DNA of 64,000 nt, from contig CALJAM010000022.1 in assembly GCA_938027685.1 (NCBI GenBank), forward strand, positions 1-64,000. Direction: 5' to 3'. This DNA comes from an uncultured Bryobacteraceae bacterium. GTDB taxonomy: Bacteria > Acidobacteriota > Terriglobia > Bryobacterales > Bryobacteraceae. The notes below the pieces were generated by a model. It was not told the origin of the DNA. It saw nothing but the letters and a program-made list of their open reading frames with translations, and did no database searches. Positions 27,456 to 36,189 of this stretch are shown piece by piece (the stretch's first letter is position 1; each line of letters begins with the position of its first letter). The translations under genes and the position numbers were made by a program.

Positions 27456-27459
<4 letters not shown>
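27019..27459 (-). CDS. argR: Arginine repressor
   Basis: A 146-residue regulator. The N-terminal winged helix reads RTQQELARELRKAGIHATQV and TLSRDIRELGLVK, and the C-terminal oligomerisation and arginine-binding domain contains TVAGDDTILVVTPD. With arginine it binds ARG boxes. Two box-like sites lie at the head of this operon (31044-31077), so feedback on its own transcription is likely. It overlaps argH upstream by 4 bp and the PHP gene downstream by 4 bp. Confidence 0.95.
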
Positions 27460-28853
<1,394 letters not shown>

Positions 28854-28862
28854 GGAGCCGCC

Positions 28863-30068
28863 TCACTTGGCCTTTAGGGACGCGCGCACCCGGACCGGCA
28901 GACCGATGAGGTTGATGAAACCTTCCGCGTCCTTCTGATCGTATCCCGCGCCCATGGTGAAGCTGGCGATGTCCACGGCGTAGAGCGAATTGGGCGAGCG
29001 GCGCGAAACCGGCTCCACATTGCCCTTGAACAGGCGCAGCGTGACTTCCCCGGTGACGCTCTCAGCGGCCTTCTCGAAGAAGGCATCCAGCGCCTCGCGC
29101 AGCGGGGTGAACCAGAAGCCGTTGTAGACCAGCTCGGCGTAGTCCAACGCCAGGCGCTGCTTGTAGTGCATCAGGTTGCGGTCGAGCGTCAGCGCCTCCA
29201 GCTCCCGGTACGCCGTCGTGATCAGCGTGCCGCCGGGCGTTTCGTAGCAGCCGCGGGATTTCATCCCGACGAATCGGTTCTCGACCAGATCGACCCTTCC
29301 CACGCCGTGCTCGCCGCCGATGCGGTTCAGCGTCTCGACGATGGCCACCGGTCCCAGGCGCTCGCCGTTCACCGAGACAGGGCGGCCCTGCTCAAAGCCG
29401 ATTGCGACTTCGGCCGGTTGGTCGGGGGCTTCGCGCGGGCTGCGCGTGATCATCCAGACGTCTTCCGGCGCCGGATTGGCCGGATCCTCGAGCGGGCCTC
29501 CCTCGTGGGAGATGTGCCAGAGGTTGCGATCGCGGCTGTAGATCTTCGTCGCCGTGGCCGCCACAGGGACGTTATGGCGCGCCGCGTACGCCAGCGCGTC
29601 CTCGCGCGACCGGATCTCCCATTCGCGCCAGGGCGCGATCACGCGCAGATGGGGCGCCAGCGCCTTGTAGGCCATCTCGAAGCGCACCTGGTCGTTGCCC
29701 TTTCCCGTGCAGCCGTGCGCCAGGCCGTCGCAGCCGGTCTTGAGGGCAATCTCCACCTGCGTCTTGGCCAGAAGCGGCCGGGCGATCGAGGTGCCGAGCA
29801 GGTACTTATGCTCGTATACTGCGCCGGAGCGCACCAGCGGCCACAGGTAGCCGGTGACGAATTCCTCGCGCAGATCCACGATGTAGACTTCGGAGGCGCC
29901 CGTGCGCCGCGCCTTCTCCTCCAATCCGGCCAGCTCCTCGTCGCCTTGCCCGATGTTCCCGCAGACGGCCACGACTTCGCAGCCGTAGTTCTCTCTGAGC
30001 CAGGGAATGATGACGGATGTATCCAGACCGCCGGAATAGGCCAGAGCCACCTTTTTTGGTCTATCCAT
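28863..30068 (-). CDS. argG: Argininosuccinate synthase
   Basis: A 401-residue ATP-dependent ligase joining citrulline and aspartate. The PP-loop motif [17 protein letters not shown] is at the N-terminus. Other family blocks are [26 protein letters not shown] and the C-terminal [17 protein letters not shown]. It sits between argF (36 bp upstream) and argH (9 bp downstream). Confidence 0.97.
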   Translation of the reverse strand: MDRPKKVALAYSGGLDTSVIIPWLRENYGCEVVAVCGNIGQGDEELAGLEEKARRTGASEVYIVDLREEFVTGYLWPLVRSGAVYEHKYLLGTSIARPLLAKTQVEIALKTGCDGLAHGCTGKGNDQVRFEMAYKALAPHLRVIAPWREWEIRSREDALAYAARHNVPVAATATKIYSRDRNLWHISHEGGPLEDPANPAPEDVWMITRSPREAPDQPAEVAIGFEQGRPVSVNGERLGPVAIVETLNRIGGEHGVGRVDLVENRFVGMKSRGCYETPGGTLITTAYRELEALTLDRNLMHYKQRLALDYAELVYNGFWFTPLREALDAFFEKAAESVTGEVTLRLFKGNVEPVSRRSPNSLYAVDIASFTMGAGYDQKDAEGFINLIGLPVRVRASLKAK

Positions 30069-30104
30069 AACCTTGCGAATTCTATCAGGCGCGCACCGCT
30101 CGCG

Positions 30105-31061
30105 TCAGTCGAGCATCATCAGCAACAGCGCCTTCTGCGTGTGCAGGCGGTTTTCGGCCTGTTCGAAGACCAGCGAACGCGGCGACTCGATGACCTCGTC
30201 GGTGACCTCCGCGCCGCGTTTGGCCGGCAGGCAGTGCAGAAAAACCGCGCCCGGGGCCATTTCCATCAGTCGCTGGTTCACTTGGTAGGGCTGGAAAACG
30301 CGCCGCCGCTCCTCGGCCTGGTCTTCGAAGCCCATGCTGGTCCACACGTCGGTGTACACAGCGTCGGCGCCGCGCAATGCCTCGGCCGGTTCCGAAGTGA
30401 CGGTGAGCGAGGTCCCTGAGGCCGCGGCCAGCCCCGCCGCCACGGCGGCGATCTCGGGGTTCGGAGCGTAGCCGGGCGGCGTGGCGACGGCCAGATCCAC
30501 GCCCAGCCGTGGAGCGGTCAGCATGAGCGAGTGGGCCACGTTGTTGCCGTCGCCGACGAAGGCCAGCTTGAGGCCGCGCAATTGGCCAAAGTGCTCCTTC
30601 AGGGTGAAGACATCGGCCAGCGCCTGGCAGGGATGATAAAGATCGCTCAGCGCGTTGATCACGGGCACGGACGACCAGCGCGCCAGCTCCTCGATGGTCT
30701 GTTGCGAGAAGACGCGGGCCACGATGCCATGCGTCCAGCGCTCAAGGTTGCGGGCGACGTCTTTGAGCGGCTCGCGCTCGGCGATGAGTCCGTTGGAAAA
30801 GACCGCGTCGCCGCCCAACTGCTTGATGGCCAGCTCGAAGGTGAGCCGGGTGCGCAGCGAAGGCTTCTCGAACAGCAGACTCAGGTAGCGGCCTTCCAGG
30901 GCGCGAGCGTAAGAGGCGGGCGAACGCTTGAGCGCCGCGGTCAGCTCGAGCAGTTGCACGAGCTCGTCCTGCGAGAGATCGAGATCCCAGGCGAACCGGC
31001 GTAGCGAGGCCTTGGGCCGGACGCTCGGCGCGGCCGGCAGCGCTGAATTAATATTCATCAT
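30105..31061 (-). CDS. argF: Ornithine carbamoyltransferase
   Basis: A 318-residue transferase making citrulline from ornithine and carbamoyl phosphate. The carbamoyl-phosphate site KPSLRTRLTFE, HPCQALADVFTL and the ornithine loop FLHCLPAKRG are visible. It is the first gene of the argF-argG-argH-argR operon. Codons 2-6 lie within an ARG-box-like palindrome, and the predicted promoter places transcription start at or within a few bases of the ATG. Confidence 0.96.
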   Translation of the reverse strand: MMNINSALPAAPSVRPKASLRRFAWDLDLSQDELVQLLELTAALKRSPASYARALEGRYLSLLFEKPSLRTRLTFELAIKQLGGDAVFSNGLIAEREPLKDVARNLERWTHGIVARVFSQQTIEELARWSSVPVINALSDLYHPCQALADVFTLKEHFGQLRGLKLAFVGDGNNVAHSLMLTAPRLGVDLAVATPPGYAPNPEIAAVAAGLAAASGTSLTVTSEPAEALRGADAVYTDVWTSMGFEDQAEERRRVFQPYQVNQRLMEMAPGAVFLHCLPAKRGAEVTDEVIESPRSLVFEQAENRLHTQKALLLMMLD

Positions 31062-31077
31062 AACGAATAATCACACA
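31044..31077 (-). promoter_or_regulatory. Tandem ARG-box-like operators
   Basis: Box 1 (31044-31057) is TGAATTAATATTCA, an exact match to the enterobacterial half-site pattern TGAAT-N4-ATTCA. Box 2 (31064-31077) is a weaker copy (CGAAT-N4-ACACA). Their centres are 20 bp apart, close to the spacing of paired ARG boxes. Box 1 covers the argF start region and box 2 the -10, so ArgR binding would block initiation. Confidence 0.65.
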
Positions 31078-31577
31078 GCCGCCGCGGCGCTGTCAAGTCT
31101 GCCCGATTCTGCGCCCGGGCGCCTCTCGGCCTCCGGGACGCGGACGGCCGGCCTGCGCCCGCGCCTGCCTTGCCCGGCCCAGCCCTAATCCGTGCGCAGC
31201 GTTGGGGCCCGACGCGCGTCGGCCTTGCCGGACCGCGCACGGCAGCGTCCGGTGAGCCGGCAAGGTGTGGGCTCCGAGCGCTCGATGCTTGTGGTGTTCG
31301 CATGGCCTTTGCTCTATGGCGGTTCTGCTACTGCCGCTCCACGGGCCCGGCCGAGTGCCGGCGTGACCGCGGCCGGCAAGCGGGCTGCAGCTCGCCCGGG
31401 AGCTCGGACTGCCTTGCGCCGGTATGGCAAGCCGCCTCCAAAGTCTCTCCTGCCCCCGCGTTCTGGGGAGGGCGCCTGCGGGTTCCGTGGTTTGTTTGTT
31501 GGGGATGAATAGTGCTCGCCGTTGCTGAATCCAACTAGCGGTTAAAAGAATCCTAAAATCCGGATAAAGGTTTGCAG
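31062..31577. other. 516-bp divergent intergenic region, argF / peroxiredoxin
   Basis: The argF side holds the promoter and ARG boxes. The peroxiredoxin side has TAAAAT at 31554-31559 and AAAGG just before its ATG. The 430 bp between are very GC-rich; I see no gene, RNA or clear repeat there. Confidence 0.45.
31067..31096 (-). promoter_or_regulatory. argF operon promoter
   Basis: On the minus strand a perfect TTGACA (31096-31091) and GATTAT (31072-31067) are separated by 18 bp. The -10 ends only 5 nt before the argF ATG, which implies a leaderless or nearly leaderless transcript, and it overlaps ARG box 2. Confidence 0.5.
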
Positions 31578-32249
31578 ATGGAAGAAACTACCTACCGGCT
31601 ACCGTTGATCGGCGAGGATGCCCCCGCATTCGAGGCGGAAACCACGCAACGTCACATCCGATTCCCGGATGACTTCCGCGGCAAGTGGGTGATCTTCTTC
31701 AGCCATCCCGCGGATTTCACCCCTGTGTGCACGACCGAGTTCAAGACCTTCGCATCCATGCAGGACGAGTTCAAGGCTCTGAAGTGCGAGCTGCTCGGCC
31801 TGTCGATTGATAGCAACTACAGCCACATTGCCTGGCTGCGCACCATCAAGGAAAAAATCGAGTTCCGTGGGATGAAGGGCGTCGAGGTGCGTTTCCCGGT
31901 GATTGCCGATCTGACCATGGACGTCGCGCGCAAGTACGGCATGATCCAGCCTGCTGCCAGCACCACGCACGCCGTTCGGGCGGTATTCATCATCGATCCC
32001 AAGGGAAAGGTGCGGGCGATCCTGTATTACCCGCTTTCCGCCGGAAGAAATATGGAAGAGATCAAGCGGCTGCTGATCGCCCTCCAGACGGCGGACGCGC
32101 ACGGAGTGGCCACGCCCGCCAACTGGCAGCCGGGGGAGGAAGTCATTCTGCCGCCCCCGGGTTCCTGCGGAGCGGCCGAGGAGCGCCTTTCGCAGGCGGG
32201 CGAGGGCGTACGGTGCGTCGACTGGTTCCTCTGCTTCAAGCGTTTGTGA
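31578..32249 (+). CDS. Peroxiredoxin, Prx6-type with C-terminal cysteines
   Basis: A 223-residue thiol peroxidase. The peroxidatic cysteine is C51 in HPADFTPVCTTEF. C213 and C219 in RCVDWFLCFKRL match the C-terminal cysteine pair of archaeal-type Prx6 thioredoxin peroxidases, where they resolve the sulfenic acid. It reduces hydrogen and alkyl peroxides in the cytoplasm. The ATG at 31578 has AAAGG at about 7 nt; an in-frame TTG two codons earlier is less likely. Confidence 0.93.
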   Translation: MEETTYRLPLIGEDAPAFEAETTQRHIRFPDDFRGKWVIFFSHPADFTPVCTTEFKTFASMQDEFKALKCELLGLSIDSNYSHIAWLRTIKEKIEFRGMKGVEVRFPVIADLTMDVARKYGMIQPAASTTHAVRAVFIIDPKGKVRAILYYPLSAGRNMEEIKRLLIALQTADAHGVATPANWQPGEEVILPPPGSCGAAEERLSQAGEGVRCVDWFLCFKRL

Positions 32250-32303
32250 GAAGGACTTTTGGGGCAGGCGAGGCACGCCGTCTCGGGCCGCGGCGCCCTC
32301 GGC

Positions 32304-32312
32304 TGCTATCAT
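32304..32312 (+). promoter_or_regulatory. Extended -10-like element of the Oar-like barrel gene
   Basis: TGCTATCAT ends 13 nt before the ATG at 32326 and contains the first base pairs of the alternative ATG at 32311. No Shine-Dalgarno sequence follows. The same 9-mer lies upstream of the DUF2784 gene on the minus strand. Confidence 0.4.
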
Positions 32313-32325
32313 GGTTTTTTTTGCC

Positions 32326-34896
32326 ATGCTTCGCCTGCCCGCCCTGCTGGCGGCTGCAGCGTCGGTCGCGGCAGCCCAGCAAGCTGCCCCGCGAGCCGCA
32401 GCGCCTAAGCCCGCTCAGAGGGTCGAGCGTCTCGGCTCGGCCGCCCAGCGCAACGAGAACATCCAGGTCCACCGAATCGACAACGACGCCATCAAGGAAG
32501 CCAACATCCGGCTCGGCACCAATGTCACCGCCGTGACGGAGCCCACCGCCGAGGCCGGCTACTTCGCGGCCGAGCACGGCCGCGCGCCTTTCCGGCCGCC
32601 GCTGCTAGGCAGGCGGGCCCTTGTGAATCGCTGGCACGGCGAGCTGTTCGAATGGCATCAGAATAGCGTCTTCAACGCTCGCACGTTTTTCCAGGTGGGG
32701 CCGGTCCAGCCTTCGCGACGCAACCATTATGGCTTGCGGGCCACCGGCGGGCTGGGGCTGGCGGGCAACCTCAGCGTTGCCGCTTCGCAGCGCAAGGTCC
32801 GCGGCATGGTCAACGGCAACGTGCTGGTGCCGCTGCCCGAAGAGCGCACGCCGCTGGCGATCGACCCCGCCGTGCGCGCTCTCGTCAGCCGCTGGCTCGA
32901 AGCGTACCCTCCCGTTGCGCCCAATCGCCCCGATTTCGATCCTCGCGCCCTGAACACGAACGCTCCGCAACGCATAGACGAGAGCGATCTCGAGGTGCGG
33001 CTGGATCGCGACCTGAGCGCAGGCTCGCGCTTGGCTCTCTCGCACGCCCTCAGCCGTCAGCGGGAGGCCGCGTTCCAGCTTGTGGCGGGCCAGAATCCGG
33101 ATACCGACATTCACGCCCATCGCAGCCGCTTGACGTGGCGCTGGAGCCCCTCCGAAGCAACCGAGCTGGCGGCCGGTCTCGCCTTCGATCGCGTGCGGTC
33201 CTGGCTGCGTCCGGAGCCGCGCGCCGTCGGGCCCCGTATCCGCATCGGCTTTCAGATCGAAGAGCTCGGTCCCGACAGCATGTTCCCGATCGACCGCGCC
33301 CAGAACAACTGGCGCGCCGCCCTGCTGGTGAGCCGGCAGGCGGGCGGCGTCCGTCACCGTCTGATCGCGGGCGGGGATCTGACGCGCATGCAACTGAATG
33401 GCGTCGAAAGCAACAACCAGCGGGGCTATTTCCAGTTCACCAACAATTTCGGGCGCACGGCGGTAGAAAACTTCCGCCTAGGCGTGCCCACGACCTATGA
33501 GGTCACCGTCGGCGAACTGGCCCGCGGATTCCGCAACTGGATGCTCAACGCTTTCGTCGGGGACCGCTGGAGCGTCGCGCCGCACCTCCAGATTTCCTTC
33601 GGCCTGCGGTACAACGCGCTGACCGCGCCCGTCGAGGTGCGGGGGCTGAACGTGGTCCCCTACGGATGCGACTGTAATAACGTCAGCCCGCTCGTGGGCA
33701 TCGCATGGGGTCTCGGCTCCTGGACCCTGCGCACGGCCTACACGGTTTCCTTCGGCGAGATCCTCCCCGTAACCTACCAGCAGATCCGCAACAACCTTCC
33801 GCACGTGCGCTACGTGCAGGTGCAGAACCCCGACGTGCTGGATCCCCTACGCGGTCTCCGGCTCGACAATACCGGGGGCCGATCCTCGCCCACGTGGCTG
33901 TCGTCGGATCTGGTCTCGCCGTACGCGCATCAGTACACCCTCGTCCTCGAAAGGCGCCTTGCCGCGGGCGCCATCCTGCGCGCCGGCTACGTGGGAAGTC
34001 GCACCATCAAACTGCTGAACGTTTTCATCCAGAACCGGGCTGAACCTGTTCCGGGCATCCCCCTGACGACCGGCACGGTGGACCAGCGCCGTCCCGACCC
34101 GCGCTATTACGAAACCAAGCTCATCGTCAACGCGGGCATCGCTTATCTGGACGCCGCGCAGTTCGGCCTCGATCTGCCGCTCCGGCGCGGCTTCACCGGC
34201 GGGCTCCGCTACACCTTCGGCAAGGCCATCGACGAGGGCGCTGACTATGCCTCGACAGCCGCGAACGCCGACATCCTGCGCGGCCGCAGCCAGTGGCAGT
34301 ACGATCAGTTCCGAGACCGCAAAGGGCTGAGCAACTTCGATTCGCCCCACGCCCTCGAACTGCACGCCGTTTGGGATCTTCCTTCGCGGCGGGGGCGGCA
34401 TGGCGCCCGCGGGCATCTCTTCCACGGCTGGCAGCTTTCCACCGCCGTGCTGATCAAGACCGGAACGCCCTTCACGCTCTACGTGGGATCGGACGCGCCG
34501 GGCTTCGGCAACGTGGACGGCGGGCCCGGCGACCGCCCCCATATCCTCGATCCTTCCATCCTGGGCCGCACGGTGGACGATCCCAACACTTCGACCTCCA
34601 TCCTGCGGCGCGATCGCTTTGCTTTCATTCGGCCCGGAGAGCGGCGCGGCAACCTGGGGCGCAACACCTTCCGCAAAGACGGCATCGCCAATATCAATGC
34701 CGCGGTCGGCAAGCAGTGGCGCTGGAGCGGAAGCCGCGAGTGGACCCTGATGTTGCGCGCAGAAGCTTATAACCTGACCAACCACCCGCAGTTCGACGAG
34801 CCGCAGCGCAACCTCAGTTCGCCCTCGTTCGGACGGATCACGAACACGTTGAACTACGGGCGCGTCTTTCAACTAGGGTTGAGGCTGTTGCTGTGA
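32326..34896 (+). CDS. Oar-like outer-membrane barrel without N-terminal plug domain
   Basis: An 856-residue protein with signal peptide LRLPALLAAAASVAAA. The C-terminal ~650 residues follow the acidobacterial Oar-type barrel pattern (SVAPHLQISFGLRYNA, GAILRAGYVGSRTIKLLNVF, FRKDGIANINAAVGKQW, final strand VFQLGLRLLL). The carboxypeptidase-regulatory domain and canonical plug seen in the receptor at 13459 are absent; instead there is a ~60-residue Ala-rich segment and a short N-terminal region. It may be a channel or adhesin rather than a true TonB receptor. An ATG at 32311 is an alternative start. Confidence 0.75.
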   Translation: MLRLPALLAAAASVAAAQQAAPRAAAPKPAQRVERLGSAAQRNENIQVHRIDNDAIKEANIRLGTNVTAVTEPTAEAGYFAAEHGRAPFRPPLLGRRALVNRWHGELFEWHQNSVFNARTFFQVGPVQPSRRNHYGLRATGGLGLAGNLSVAASQRKVRGMVNGNVLVPLPEERTPLAIDPAVRALVSRWLEAYPPVAPNRPDFDPRALNTNAPQRIDESDLEVRLDRDLSAGSRLALSHALSRQREAAFQLVAGQNPDTDIHAHRSRLTWRWSPSEATELAAGLAFDRVRSWLRPEPRAVGPRIRIGFQIEELGPDSMFPIDRAQNNWRAALLVSRQAGGVRHRLIAGGDLTRMQLNGVESNNQRGYFQFTNNFGRTAVENFRLGVPTTYEVTVGELARGFRNWMLNAFVGDRWSVAPHLQISFGLRYNALTAPVEVRGLNVVPYGCDCNNVSPLVGIAWGLGSWTLRTAYTVSFGEILPVTYQQIRNNLPHVRYVQVQNPDVLDPLRGLRLDNTGGRSSPTWLSSDLVSPYAHQYTLVLERRLAAGAILRAGYVGSRTIKLLNVFIQNRAEPVPGIPLTTGTVDQRRPDPRYYETKLIVNAGIAYLDAAQFGLDLPLRRGFTGGLRYTFGKAIDEGADYASTAANADILRGRSQWQYDQFRDRKGLSNFDSPHALELHAVWDLPSRRGRHGARGHLFHGWQLSTAVLIKTGTPFTLYVGSDAPGFGNVDGGPGDRPHILDPSILGRTVDDPNTSTSILRRDRFAFIRPGERRGNLGRNTFRKDGIANINAAVGKQWRWSGSREWTLMLRAEAYNLTNHPQFDEPQRNLSSPSFGRITNTLNYGRVFQLGLRLLL

Positions 34897-36189
34897 CGGT
34901 CCGGCAGCCGGAACCGACGCGTCGCCCGGCGGAGCCGGTGGCGCAGCGGCGGGCGGCGGAGCAGTTGCCGGCGAAGCGCGCGGCGCAGCCGCGGCCCCCT
35001 TGCGCCCCGGACGAAGCTTCTCGAAATCGGCGCCGTTGATCACGTAGTACCAATCCGCAAACCGCTGGTTGAGTTCGCGCGCTCGCCGCTCGCCCGCGGA
35101 GCCATCGCCTCCGTACTTGCTCGCGCGCGCCGCGTCGGAGCTCACCGTAACCATCAGATAGCGATTCTCGCCGCGCCCGCCGGCGGACTTCACCTCGCCG
35201 CCGCTCGTGGCCACCTCGCCAAAGCGCAGCACGTAGACTACGCCGTCGGCCGTTTCCGCGCTAAGTTCCCCCTCCTTGGCCAGCAGGCGTCCCTGCGGCG
35301 TGAGGAAGAATCCGTACTGCCGGAAGGAGAGCGCGCTTTCCAGCGAAAGCCGGACCTGGCCTGCACGCAGGTCCTGCGCGACCGTGGGCGGCTTGGGCCG
35401 CACATCCACGATGCGCAGCCGTTCCAAGGTATCGAGCAGAGGTTGCAAGGATCCCGGGGGCAGCTGCTCGGCGCCGCTCCAGCCGCCTTCCTGCCGTACC
35501 AGCGCAATGGTTTCCGAGCGGGTGACGCGGCCGAACGTTTCGTCGATGGCGTACATGTGGAGAACGACGCGGCGCAAGGCAGAGGCCGAAAGGCGCAGCA
35601 GGTTGGGTTCCACCCAATCGGCTAGGCGCGCGGAGGGATCGACATCCGTACGTACGATGTAGGTGCGCTTTCGTCCCGGGATTCGCACGTAGCGATAGCC
35701 GGGCTTGCCTTCGACCTGCTTGCCGAAGATGTAGTCGGCCAGCACGTCTCCCCGCTCGTCGCGCAACGTCACGCGCTTGCCGCGGCCGGCGAGCGAAGCC
35801 ACACGGGTGTCGAGCGGGTCGATGACCCCGAACTGCGCGTGATCGTCGGCCGAATCCGACCGCACCATTTCCTTGCGCAGGTCTACCAGGCCCGCGGCGT
35901 GGCGCACCAAGCGATCGCCGAGCTCGACCGGATAGTTATGGTGCGAGCTGACGATCCAGCGTCCCCGGCGAAACTCGATCTTCAGGGGCCGGGCGGTGGC
36001 CGTGGCCTCGTCGTAGTCAATGACCTCGATGACGCGCGCTTGTTGAGGATCGCGGAAGGCGGGGTAGAAGAGCTCGCCCTGATCGCTGAGTATCTCGGGT
36101 GTGGCCCGCTCCGGCTCGGTGACGGCAGCCAGGATCGCCATCAGAGCGGCCGCGGCCAGCCAGGTTGCGGTCTTCAGGCTTTCACGCAT
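34873..36189 (-). CDS. DUF4340 protein, Gld-type ABC system component
   Basis: A 438-residue protein. One N-terminal membrane anchor (TATWLAAAALMAILAAV) is followed by repeated DUF4340 units (FRRGRWIVSSHHNYPVELGD; IVRTDVDPSARLADWVEPNL; VRQEGGWSG). The last 40 residues are Ala/Pro-rich and end QQQPQP. The ATG at 36189, with GGGGGTGG upstream, is preferred to a GTG at 36198. It overlaps the permease-GldG gene by 8 bp, and such trios are common. Its 3' end overlaps the convergent barrel gene by 24 bp. Confidence 0.8.
   Translation of the reverse strand: MRESLKTATWLAAAALMAILAAVTEPERATPEILSDQGELFYPAFRDPQQARVIEVIDYDEATATARPLKIEFRRGRWIVSSHHNYPVELGDRLVRHAAGLVDLRKEMVRSDSADDHAQFGVIDPLDTRVASLAGRGKRVTLRDERGDVLADYIFGKQVEGKPGYRYVRIPGRKRTYIVRTDVDPSARLADWVEPNLLRLSASALRRVVLHMYAIDETFGRVTRSETIALVRQEGGWSGAEQLPPGSLQPLLDTLERLRIVDVRPKPPTVAQDLRAGQVRLSLESALSFRQYGFFLTPQGRLLAKEGELSAETADGVVYVLRFGEVATSGGEVKSAGGRGENRYLMVTVSSDAARASKYGGDGSAGERRARELNQRFADWYYVINGADFEKLRPGRKGAAAAPRASPATAPPPAAAPPAPPGDASVPAAGPSQQQPQP

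Noticed and set aside
31170-31508. Plus-strand frame between argF and the peroxiredoxin gene
   Set aside because: Translation is Cys/Arg/Gly-rich with no recognisable pattern and no ribosome site.
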